From Azolla caroliniana (taxonomy: Eukaryota; Polypodiophyta), in NCBI GenBank assembly GCA_043228905.1, contig JBHGNT010000013.1, positions 19,530,001-19,594,000 of the forward strand: 64,000 nucleotides of DNA, given 5' to 3'. Below are positions 37,001 to 47,989 of the stretch, piece after piece. Numbering within the stretch: the stretch's first letter is position 1; the number at the start of each line of letters is the position of its first letter. The notes beneath the pieces are model-generated. The model was not told the origin of the DNA, did not search any database, and was given only the letters and a program-made list of their open reading frames with translations. The translations under genes and the position numbers were made by a program.

Positions 37001-40000
37001 AGAAGGTTCATGGCTAATACTGATAAAGCACATTGCAAAGCCATCAAGTTAATCATTAGATATTTGAAGGGGACAAAAAGCAATAGTCTATGTTATGGAA
37101 AAGGTTCATTGGATTTACATAAATCCTGGGACTCTGACATGGAAGATGATGTGGATACATGCAAACCTACTAGTGGATATGTATTTACCCTTGTTGGCAG
37201 TACTGTAGTTCCATGGTCTTCTAGATTGCAGGGAATTGTTGCATTATCTACAACAGAGACTAAATAACTTTCAGCAACTGAAGCTTCCAATACGCCATAT
37301 GGTTGGCACATCTCTGCAATAAGCTTGGACTACATGAGAGGACATGAGTCCTACATTGTCATAGCTAGAGTATCATATGCGTGTCTACGAAAGCCATATT
37401 TCATGCGCACACTAAGCACATTGATGTGTGGTATCACTTCATCAAGCAGGTGATAGAGGTGGACTCATATTACTGCATAAAATCAGCACTATACAGAATC
37501 TTGCAGATGATCCCTCTAAGTGCCTGTCAGTGGCTCAACATCAACATTGCCTTCAGCCAGTGGGAGTTGCATATCTTAAAGAAGCCTCCTTTGCTCTTTA
37601 AAGTGGGAGGTTGCTGAGTATAACCATCCAAGAACTCTCCATGTATACATTTATAAAGGCCCCTTAGAAAAAGGAGTTGATTATGAAAATTCTTCCATAA
37701 TCAACTCTAGAATTTCAGTTCAGAAGAAAGATGGTTCTTCAAGCACATGTATTGGTTGGCGTGCATTTAACAAGACCCTAATCAAGAATTCATTACCAAC
37801 ACCGAGGATTGAATCCTAATTAATTAGGAGGGGCAATATTAACATGCATTAAAGCTTCTGAAATTTTCTTATCATAATCTTCTAGATTTTAACAATTTCC
37901 TGCCTCCAACTTGTGCCCGACTATCATGAAATCCACTTCACTAGTGTTTTTAACAACCATTGCGGTCAAAAAAATGTGTTTCAATTGGAACCATGAAGAA
38001 GGTGCCTAACCATGCATCAACTATGTGGCCAACCACTGCAACACGCCCTTCAGAAAGATTTGGTAAACTTTTGTGATGTGTGAGTCGCATCAAACTATTG
38101 TATAAAGAGTAAGGCCATTAGCACATCCTGCATACAGCAAAAAATTTCAAACGTCACTGCAGCTTCCACTTCTTCATAATTCTTTGCTTCTCCTAAAGGT
38201 GTCAAGTGCTTGTAAATAGATGCTTGTAAAAGTGCGGCTCCATTTTTATTTCTAAGCCCCTATCATATAGTTTTCAACCAATATTGAGCTGCCCATATAT
38301 TGTTGAGGAAAACTGTATTGTGCTTTCAAAGGGGCACGTATGCAAGGAGGGGCGTTGAGCCTACTGCCAATGGCCGAGATTTCCGCTGGCCGTCAAGCCG
38401 TTCTACAGATCCATCAAGTTCAGAGAAGACTATTCTATATATCCCAGAATGTTTTATAGGTGTTCCAATGATTCCAAAACATCCTTGAAAATCTACATGC
38501 ATGCCAATGTGTTTGTACATATGATTAGTCATGCCAGCTGATTACCAGTGCCTTATATATATTACCTGGCATATAGGAGTTTGAGCATACTCTCTAATGC
38601 CAGAACCAGCTTCCAAGTAGCCAAGATGTGAAGTAGGCAGTGGAACTATAGCACAAATGATCCATTCACTACTTGGACTATTCAACAAAATATTATTCCT
38701 GGCAAAGAAGGTGACTTGCATTTGTCTGAGTACTAGGGATTCATCTAGTTTTTCTGAATTGGTGTTTCACCTTTCTAGCAATCGGCAATGGTTCTGCAAC
38801 TGCGAAACCACGGCTTAATGGTTTAAACGGTTGGTTTGGTTTGGTTTGGTTTGGTTCAGGTTCAGGTTCTTGTGAATTGTTCGGTTCGGTTTGGGGGGAG
38901 TCAACAGTTCGGTTCAGTTCGATTAGAGCCTTTATTGGCTGAACGGTTTCTGGTTTAAACAGTTTGAAGGTTTAGGGTTGACACGTGATTACTTTTTTGA
39001 ACAACCTTTTTCATTTTTTAGCCTAAATTTGATATTCTAAGAAAATCTTTAAATTTCGAAAAATTAAAATTTGAATTTTGACCTAACTTGAAAACCAAAA
39101 CCGAACCGTGAAACCTGGTTTTAACAGTTTGTAACAGTTTGAAAATCTCGAAAACCATTTGGTTTGGGCTTGAATTTTTTGCAACAGTTTCGTTAACTGT
39201 TTGACTTTGACACTCTTGAACCAAATCTGAACGAAGCATCGCCGATTGTTACTCACATCCTTAATGTTTATGATATACTCATTGTGGAGTAATCCTATGA
39301 ACAAGGAGACACTTCCTAAGATTTTGGACTTAGTAAAACTTAATTTCACATCTAGGAAGCTAGATTCTCCTGAACATGGAGGTTCACATCATGTCAGCCC
39401 CAAAGATTGGCACCTCTTATGGCGTTTATTTATTGATAATTAATCAGAGAGGATCCAATAAGATAAAGATCCCAAATTCTAAACTACTTAAGCCTATTTC
39501 AGCAACTTGAACCTGCATAAAACACTTTGACAGTACTATCAGGCTAGAAAAGAGAAAATCAACTATGAGACCTACAAATTTCAGCACTCTAAAATTACAA
39601 CAATTGAGTAGGGAGTAGACTGCCATTGTACACCTAGTTACAACATTCCTTTAACAGCTTCAAAGAAGGGATTCCATGGCTTCCAATGCCACTATTATAT
39701 ATTTCACCATCGCTCGACTTCCCAGTGAGTATTCTCGATGGAACCATTATCCAGATTGGGAATTGCAGACAAAGACCTTGCTACAATACCATCTTATGGA
39801 ATATTGTTAAATAGATTGAACCCAATCCTAAGGCTACTTCTTTTGTAACATCTTTAAGACCCACACAAGTTGCAATTGACTCTTGGTTGGACAAAGTTGG
39901 TGGCACTCGTTCTTTCATGCTCTTAAACATGAATCCTTAAGTTGCCCAGCAATTTCTAAACAAAAATGATCAGACAAAAGGGTTGTGGGATGCAGTTCAA

Positions 40001-42558
40001 CAAAGGTATCATTGAGCCAAGCCAATAAGGCACAAATGATAGCTTTGGAAAAGCAAATAGCCAATCTTTGAGTATCTAATGGGCCTAGCATCATGGAGCA
40101 AACCACAGATTCTCTTCAAAAAGAAACTTGTTTGGAAGCAAGACCATAGAAGAAGAGTTTGTGCATCTCCAAAGGAAGCATTTGTGACAAAATTTCCCTT
40201 CTCTTCCTGATGGTCCTAGCATCATGGAGCAAACCACAGATTGTCTCCAAAAAGCAACTCATTCCCTTAGGAAGCAAGACCATAGAAGAAGAGTTTGTGT
40301 AGCTCTTGATGACAAAGCTTCCAGATTCTCCAGAATCTTTGGAGGTGTTTTGTGACAAAATTTCCCTTCTCTTCCCAATGCTCCCTATTTAAATACATTT
40401 TCAAAAAAAAACTAGCACTAAAGACTCTTTTCCATGTTAAAGGTAAAGGCAAGTGGAACATCTCCAGCTAGGGCCGTGAGCCCTTTCACATGGGTAATGA
40501 AATGTTATGTTACCCAGTTTCAAACTTTCTAAGGGACAAGTAAATAATTTTCTGAAAGATTTGAATGGACATATAGCCTGGCTTATATTAGTGCTGACCA
40601 TTTTAGATTTCTTTCTAATGACTATGGGATTTCGAGAAGATGAGAGAAAAAAGCAAGGTGGAAAGTAGAGCCAAAAAAAATTTAAATGATACTTTTCAAA
40701 GTTCAGAGCCTCCAACCCATGAAAAATAACAAAGCACCTTTCTTCACAGAAATTGCTAAACAGAAAAAAACCTAAATCTTGCTGATTTGTCAGTGTCGTT
40801 CAAGGAGAAAAAAACTGATATCATTAATATCCTTCTAAGTGGAAGAGTGCAAATTATGGACTCCTCCAAGTGAGAATAACATAAATTTTAGTGCTTGCAA
40901 ACTCCAATACTGAGAATCTAGAGGATAGGGCTCTGGGACCATGTCAAGAATGGTACCTGTGGAAGATTTCATTAAATACAGAGAGAGAGAGAGAGGGAAT
41001 CACAGAAATAATATTAATTGATTAAATGTTCAATACAATGTCAACAGACCTCAGTTCGGAGTTGCCCATAAGAGAGGACTAGAGATAACACCAATTAACA
41101 TCATACTTGGTCACCCTTGTGCACTCAGAGCTCAAAGTACGCATTGGCTAAACAATCTAATTACTTGATAAAAGGAGATCCAATATATTGGCGCACAAAG
41201 AGATAAACTCATATGACTTGTGAGAAAAGACAAAAAGAAACAACCTGGAAGCCCTTTAGCCACAACTTGAAAAACAATCAAGTATTATGTCATTGCACAG
41301 TCCCATGCACAGAGCCATATTGAGGAATGTATTGATATGCGGTTACAGAAATGGGAGGTAGACATATGCAAAACATCACAGTAAATATACCAAATTATTT
41401 TCAGAAAAGAAAGCACAACTAATTTTTCAAAACAATGGCAGTGGTAAAAACTAAAAGGAAGCTAATGATTTAACTCTTGGAATTATATGACAAAAGCATT
41501 ATGACCGCATGAATCTAAATCTCAAGAAAAAACATTGGCAAGTTAAGAAAAACTAATTCAAGTTTCACCTTATCCTTGCAACCTGCACTACCACCAGCAC
41601 TTCTTGTCTTAAGTTCTGTGATCCAACCTTCAGGAAGCCAAGGTGGAGATTCCACAACCTCCACGTTGTACTGAAACCGCCGTATAGTCAAGTCCTGGCG
41701 AATCACTGGTGTTACCACTTCTTTTCTCGATTTCTTTCTCTTGCTAGAGGGAGTGGGAGTGACCTTTACCATGGTTTGAAGAATAGGAACATCTTCCCTA
41801 TCACGCGAAGATGTATCCCCATCATCTCCACAAATAGGTTTAGATTGACCTGATTGCCTTGGAGTCATTGCAAAGGCAGTCTCAAGATCCAATTGGGGAT
41901 GGTTTATTTGAGTAACATTATGCGCATATTCTTGGCTAATTCCATCCGTCATTGTGTTGTTTTGGTTTGGGATAGATGGTATTGAAGATTCTAAAGGTTT
42001 ATGGTTTTGCAAGTCTAAGGTTCCTTCCATGATAGGGAAGTTTTTACTTGGGTCTTGAACAAAATCAAGTTTATCGATGGCATGAACATTTTCCATTCTT
42101 GATGCCCTCTTGCTTTCTACTAAGAGTAACTGATAGTGGTCCGACCAAGATTCAATGGTTTTCTTCATAACCTCCATGAAACTACCCAATGCATTTGTAG
42201 TTTCTGAATGATGATGAGATGTTAGCCTTGACTTCTCTGAGGATTCACTCTTTCCTCTTTCTTTTTCTTTCTCTTCTTCTTCTTCCAGCAGATTATTGGA
42301 AGGATTTGGAAAACACCATGTTGGGGATTGAAGGGGCTTATCTCTTGAATCTGAAATTGGGTTTTTGCAAGGATGATGGAAAGTCTTCCCGGCGCCGAAG
42401 TCATAGAGACTCGGAGAATTTCGATGATGATCAGAGACATTTTGTCTCCTTTCTCTTCCATAAATTATTTCCATTCTTCGTTTCATATCTTGTAAGAATT
42501 CGCCGATTTCCTCTTGAATATTTGTCTGGCTTACAGGAAGCTCTGAACCTGCAGCCAT
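34088..42558 (-). CDS. MBD: Methyl-CpG-binding domain (MBD) protein
   Basis: Predicted 619-aa protein in two exons (minus): 42558-41569 and 34957-34088, joined in phase 0 across a 6.6-kb intron. The junction falls inside the MBD: residues 307-330 read WLPEGWITELKTRSAGGSAG and on to KDK; exon 2 continues YYYDTVTKRRCRSQKEVFSL (331-350), then a basic GRYKRR. This is the plant MBD pattern of LPxGW, G-x2-AG, K.YY and RS..EV. Part of the DNA-contact surface is present, but whether it binds 5-methylcytosine cannot be told; several plant MBDs do not. The N-terminal half is Ser/Glu/Lys-rich and low in order. Residues about 477-548 form eight 9-aa repeats, and the tail (PKRSRKSSKR) looks like a nuclear localisation signal. 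The start ATG at 42558 has no better in-frame alternative upstream. Confidence 0.88.
34304..34519 (-). repeat. 27-bp coding minisatellite, 8 units, in MBD exon 2
   Basis: Eight units of 27 bp encode the nonapeptide SNSERGPII and variants (SNSERASIM, TNSERGPII, SNGERGSFI and others) with no frame break. Ser-Glu-Arg is invariant or nearly so, with Asn/Gly variation before Glu. No known domain matches it. Confidence 0.93.
35680..37580 (+). pseudogene. Decayed Ty1/copia pol (INT-RT-RNase H)
   Basis: Order and motifs are those of copia pol. A gag-pre-integrase-like KAHKLDFSNDCQYGKQ lies near 35865; the RT start NDTWDLVELPNVKNVIPKRW is at about 36275, followed by YKARL. A frameshift then leads into KLDLYQMNVKIAFLHGDIEE (about 36500), and the catalytic YVDD is at 36740-36751. 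RNase H pieces follow: MYAMVATRPDIAHVGVRRF (about 36955), PTSGYVFTLVG (about 37170) and TKHIDVWYHFIKQ (about 37410). Many stops and frameshifts show it is dead. No LTRs were identified. It lies antisense to the host MBD gene. Confidence 0.88.
37707..37820 (+). pseudogene. Ty3/gypsy reverse transcriptase fragment
   Basis: A 38-codon open piece reads VQKKDGSSSTCIGWRAFNKT, then LIKNSLPTPRI. This is the conserved KKDGSWR.C.DYRALN....N.YP.PRI block of gypsy RT. It ends at a stop right after PRIES. It sits about 130 bp downstream of the copia relic and is a separate element. Confidence 0.72.
38776..39251. mobile_element. hAT-like MITE A (GGTTCGGTT-rich), 476 bp
   Basis: The left end TAGCAATCGGCAATGGTTC is mirrored by the right end, whose reverse complement is TAACAATCGGCGATGCTTC. 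The interior is rich in GGTTTGGTT and GGTTCGGTT. The flanking octamers (CACCTTTC, CTCACATC) match poorly, so the target-site duplication has decayed or my boundaries are slightly off. It shares ends and interior phrases (TTAATGGTTTAAAC, TTTGACACTCTTGAACC) with element B. Confidence 0.65.
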
Positions 42559-45500
42559 ATAGAAGATTCGGGTAGAATGAAGAAGAAGAAGAAGAAGAAA
42601 AGGGCGAACCTTTTGGTTGGAGATCTAAGCCGAACCCTAGCGGAATCTGTGGGCTGATAACATAGTACCCATTATGTTGCTTCCTCTGTTTAGACGCGAA
42701 GAAAGTTTTCCTGGGCTGATAACAGAGTCCTCATTGCGCTGCTGCTTCCTCCGTTTTGAAATGTAGAAAGTAAGCACACAGATGCTCTGCTTTGGGGGCC
42801 AAGGAAATGCGAGACATTTACTAGTTCTTTTTTGTGTGTTTGTGTCAGGTGTGCAGAGAAGAAATGGGCAGAGAAAACAGAGAGAGAGAGACAGAGACAG
42901 AGGAAAAGAGAGCTTCCTTGTTAAGGAGATGCTCACATGCCTCTAAATCTATAGTCTACCATATCAATTATCATACATATATGTATGCATATAATACACA
43001 TTGTTGGGTAGGATCAAACTCATGAGTCATACCTATCCTTGATCATTCAACCCCGACCAACGTATCGCCCATCTCCATTTTACGGCATCTTGTTCCAGAT
43101 GTTACCGCCTCTGGATTGATCCCATTGATCCTTCTCAAAACCTCAATTCATTTGTCCGTATATCCTGAACATTGTTTGTTCGTTCGTCCATCCATCGTAA
43201 GCATTTTGCCATGGTATCTGGCTGAGCAGTGCAATTCTTAAGATCCGACCCTACCCTTTTATAAGGTCTTGGTTTAGATGTTACGTATGGTCCCTTGAAT
43301 CTATCGAATGGATGGCATCATTCATATATTTGTATCCTTTAAGTGTAGTTAGTTCATCCATCCTATACATTTTGCAATGGCTAAATAGTGCAATTCGTAA
43401 GATTTGATTTGACCTTAGGCGGATGGCTAAAATCCAAACGTGGCTTACCACTGAGATGCATCTCATGGAGAATATGTAAATAAAACCCTAAAACAACAAG
43501 TATGTTGTGGAGAATAAGAAGAAAAAAAACACACAAGGATTAAAATCTTATACCGATAAGGTTCTTATGCAATGACTAGAGGCCTTACCATGCATTCAAT
43601 CTTAGTGAAGTTGTGCAATTGGTCACATTTGAACCTAGATACTTGGACCAATAAATATATATGGCTTCCAACAAAAAATAATATCCTAACCTTAAAAGTT
43701 ACAAACACTTTTTTGAAACCTCGACATCTCATGAACATACAAATTGTCATTGGAATCATGGTATTTATTTTAACATTCCACATCTAGTAATCTACATGCT
43801 TGCATTATTATGGTACATTATGCTATAATTATCATGGCCTATGGATTATCGTCAAATAGCAAGCATGCATCACACCTAACCAACGACCATGGATAATACT
43901 AATAGCAATATAAGTAGGGAAGATCTCAATATATTCAAAGCAAATGTAATCTTTGCATAATCTTGTAGTTCTTGTGTATTTGTTTTGAGTAAAATTCAAT
44001 CATCCTTACTTTCTTCTTTTCAATCTAGTATTGTAATTGGTTTTAGCCCTTGACTACTTGAACCATAAATCCTTCTTCTCATCCCTAATAACCATATTTA
44101 GCTTTTCTAATAAACCATGGAATTTCTCAATAAGCAAGAATACATGCACATCTTGTCAAATCTCAACTTCTACACAATCAAATTAGTGGTGCTAGAGCAA
44201 GAGAACCAAAGGTTGTTTGAAGACTTGCAACACATTGTGTGAGAAATTTGTGCACGCGTACTAACCTATTGTAAAACTTAAATTTCAGGTGGTTTTTTTC
44301 CTTCACACATGCCAAATCACAACATTGTGATGCTAAATCAGGTACAAATATACAAGGAGATTTTTTAGAAATAATAATAATGAGGGGAAATCTCAACACG
44401 ATTATCAACTAAAAGTAACTCTATTGTCCCTATGTGAACAAGTGTCGAGAGTTCAACTCCCCCCAACGAAATAAAGATCATTCCCTAAACAAAGTTCAAT
44501 GGTACGAGTTCTTGAATCAAGTGCATCTAGTGATTAAGATAATCCCAACTTGACCATAAAGACAAAGATACCAACATTATTTCCTACCAATAGAAATTCA
44601 ATAGTTATTTACGTACATATATGTGGATTTTTTTCTTGATTTATAGGTACATTGTTCAATCAACCATATATAGTTGCGCATGATCATTAATTGGATTATG
44701 AACCATAACTAGAGGGAAACGACATCATCAAGCTTTCTAAAGACAAAAAAATACCACAAGAAAGGGATCAAATTGTTTACAGTGGTTGGATGAAGCTATA
44801 TTGGTTAGAAGTGGTTGCCAATATCACAAGAAAGAATCAATTGGAGAAATTGATGGTGGAAAAATTGTTGGTTGGAAAAGGAAAGTGGTCAAGGAATTGC
44901 ACATTACTAGTGATGTCAATCAAAAGTGCCTAATAAGGATCCACAAAAGAGAACTAGACAAGCCAAACATCGTGAAACGCACACTTTCACCTCTTAAATT
45001 GCTAGGTATCACGGGGTTTCCCCTCTTACAGATCGCTAAAATGATATGTTTTTTTTTTTTGCTAGTATGGAAGCCTACTAATCCATCACAATCTTATGGC
45101 TTTTCAAATCAAAACTGTATGATTGTAGGCAAACAACATGGATTCACTTGGGTGTGAGCCATGTGGGTGGAATAGTTGGGGTTATTTAAGAAACGACATA
45201 GAGTGCCTTTCCATATTCGTGCTAGACTTGAGATGAAGTCAGTTGTATGTTGCGTTGCCTCTCATTAGACATTTTCCATTATCTTTTACTTTATTGTCCT
45301 TAGAACTACCAATATGCCTCTAGTTCAAATTTAGCCAAATATAATCTCTCCTTCTTCCCCACAAGGCATTGGAAAGATGTTCCTCTTGTCCATGTGTACA
45401 AGTAAATTGTGTGATACTTCATTGTAAGCATCTTCTTGGATCATGACATTGCTCATCACATGTGTTGTTTTGTGTGGCTCTACCATGTGTGGATGGGATG

Positions 45501-46757
45501 TGAAACTCGATGACTTTGGAAACCCTTGAGTGACATGGTTTCTAGGGGCAATAGGTCCCTTTTTGACATTAGTCCTTCATCTCGAAACATAGTCTGATTA
45601 GGTAATTGTCCATGTTCATACTTCCTTAGGGTTCCAACGTATTTTTATCTTGCCCATTCTTACTATTAAGTATCCATAGGATATCTCACCTCCGATGATA
45701 TGGTATTGCGATACATTGAAGAGACTTCATTGAAGTTGGGCAATAGAGAGAGCCTAGCATTGTAGGTAGTATTCATAAACCTTTATATTCTAGTTTGAAA
45801 TGCACATTTAGTTCAATATGGAAGGCTTATAAAAGTGAACTTATAAACTTTTTCTATAGGTTATTCCTTGTTTCCCTAGTGGTTAAGCTTAGCTCTCTCT
45901 CTCTCTCTCTTCGCTAAGGTTACACTTGGGGTGGATTAGAGATTTGTAGGTCATAAAAGCCTCGCTCAAAGTAAAAGCAATAGATACATACCATAAACTA
46001 ATTGATAAGTACACACCCGGATGGTGGATTAGGTTAATAAAGAACAAAAAATTACAAGATCCAGTGGGTGGTGTTAGAGTGTGGTACAAGCAGGATGACA
46101 ATCTTTGATTTCCTTTAAGATCTAGGGTCGTGGTGTGAATCACCTCTACTTTACGAAGATGAAGTATGCATTCTAGAAAGTGTTTGTATTTAAATAGTTC
46201 TAGAGGAACATTGTCAATAATCATTTACTATTTGTCTAGTGGCAAAGGTTATCTAGAAAATCATGTCTACGATGTTTCTATAAGTGGAGTGCCAAAATCC
46301 CCATGTCAATGGGTGTTTGGTCATGCGTACTTGAGAATGGGTTTGCATTTTGAGATAGCTTTCCATACTCTTAAGGGATTGCGATTACTGCATAATTAGC
46401 ATATTCATAATGCCTTAGTTTTCTATACTCAACGTGGGGCCTAAAGACACATTTGATGATTAAAAGGCATGTATTTTATGGTTGTTCTCCTTGTTGGATA
46501 CTTCCATTGGTTGTAGTTCAACTTTCGTAGTTAACTATTACTATTGACGAGAGAGATATTATCTCAGGCACAAGTGTTTATTGCTCCCAATTCACCTTTT
46601 ATGGACCTAGTCCCACATACACGTCCTTTTGTTAGCATGATGAATAATTAATGAGCGCCAATTCAACAAAAATTACTCTATTGGTACGAAAATGGAAATG
46701 TTGGATAGTTCATTGATGTAGATGCATATCCTAGTGATGGATGTTGAGGATCAACAT
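42559..46757. other. Divergent promoter side of MBD and spacer
   Basis: 42559-42900 is the likely MBD 5' UTR/promoter. No gene is supported in the remainder. The longest open frame (44786-45157, +) has no recognisable domain. A CT run lies at about 45894-45911. Confidence 0.4.
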
Positions 46758-46898
46758 TAACAATCAACAACAAATTGGTTCGGTTCAAGAGTGTCAAACT
46801 CAAACCTTTTTAAACCTGACCTGACCTGATCTGTTTAAACCATTAAGCTGACATTTTGCAATTTGGTTCAGTTCAAACCGAACCATTGCTAATTGTTA
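46758..46898. mobile_element. hAT-like MITE B, 141 bp
   Basis: The left end TAACAATCAACAACAAATTG runs into GGTTCGGTTC. The right end's reverse complement is TAACAATTAGCAATGGTTCG. On the opposite strand it carries TTAATGGTTTAAAC and TTTGACACTCTTGAACC in the same order as element A, so the two belong to one family with A holding extra interior repeats. The flanks share AACAT but no clean 8-bp duplication. Confidence 0.65.
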
Positions 46899-47989
46899 AT
46901 AACATGAACATGCATCCAACAAAGGGAGTGATGGAACTAAAGATGTATACATGGTTTGGTTTAGAGTATTGAGAGGATCTAAAGATACACCATTTGTTAG
47001 GTTTCATACATATGTTTTAAGAATGTTAGTTTATCATTGGGAGAATAGTTTATTGGTGTGAAGTACACTCACATAATGAAGATAAACCTTAGACGAGTGG
47101 TCCAAAGTCGGACTTAGAGACTTCATACCACTCCTTTGAGGTTTGCTCATCTTACGCTAGTGTCTACACACGATGTTCTGATAACCTAGATCATCCAGAC
47201 TCGATACAAATACAGGTCGGGTGAAAACAGAGGTTGAAAAATGGTTGTACTGGTTGCAAACACAAGAAAGTGCGGAAGAGAGAACTTGCCGAGCTTGTAT
47301 TCTTGTGAAGGTGAAGAGAGTGATGCGGGAGAGCCTGAAGATGTCTGTGGTTATGCTCTTAGAAAAAGAAGAGTGTTGAGAGAAATGGGCAGAGGGTGTC
47401 TGAAAATGATCATAGTATGGACCATACTTATCATACGTGCATTCGCATTCGGGAATGTTTCAACCATTCGGGAATGTGCGGCGGAGGATGGGCGATGGTT
47501 TGAGATCGGACGGTGGAGAGCGAGCCAAGGAGTTGAGAGCCTAACATTAAGAATGTGATGACACTGTACAATGAAAGGGAAGAAAGAAAGAAAGAAAGAA
47601 AGGAAGGAGGAAGAAGAAGAAGAAGAAGAAGAAGAACAGAGGAGCGACGAATGCAGCAGGATCGGAAGAAAAGCAGGAAAAGCAGGAAAAGCAGAACGCA
47701 CAGAGACAAGGAATCTGAAGGGGAGGAGAAGTTGTTTTGCCAGACAGTGTCCTCAGAGGAAGCCCTTCATGTTCTGATCTTCACCACCATCTGAATGAAG
47801 GTTTCCTTTTGATCCCGTGTTTCATTCGTCTTCAATCCACGCGTCTCCAGGTTTGAAGGAACCCTTAACCTAACCCTAAAATCTCATTCGTTTAGAGGCG
47901 CAGGATTTTTCTGTTTCTTCTTCACAGCCTCATTCAATATGAGGACAAGTTTCCATATCCATATATTTGCTGGCGTGCCTGGATGAAGG
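46899..47989. other. Upstream region of the PPK/MLK kinase
   Basis: Expected promoter and 5' UTR. A purine-rich GAAA/GAA stretch lies at about 47571-47640. Several ATGs precede the inferred start, so uORFs are possible if transcription begins far upstream. The open frame at 47241-47558 shows no family resemblance. Confidence 0.4.

Larger units (their letters stand above)
34958..41568 (-). other. MBD intron, 6.6 kb, filled with TE relics
   Basis: Starts with a GTGAAA donor (41563-41568) and ends with TGCAG (34958-34962). It contains copia and gypsy fragments and one hAT-like MITE, listed separately. A gag-like fragment near 39930-40080 (DQTKGLWDAVQQRY) is tentative. The remaining sequence shows nothing recognisable. 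Confidence 0.8.

Noticed and set aside
44440-44475. tRNA B-box-like GAGTTCAACTCCCC as a tRNA gene
   Set aside because: No matching A box, acceptor stem or cloverleaf was found around it.
44786-45157. 123-codon plus-strand frame as a gene
   Set aside because: No recognisable domain, no supporting exon structure, and length consistent with chance in AT-rich DNA plus a poly-T run.
47241-47558. 105-codon frame upstream of the kinase
   Set aside because: No family resemblance. It lies in the expected promoter or 5' UTR of the PPK/MLK gene.
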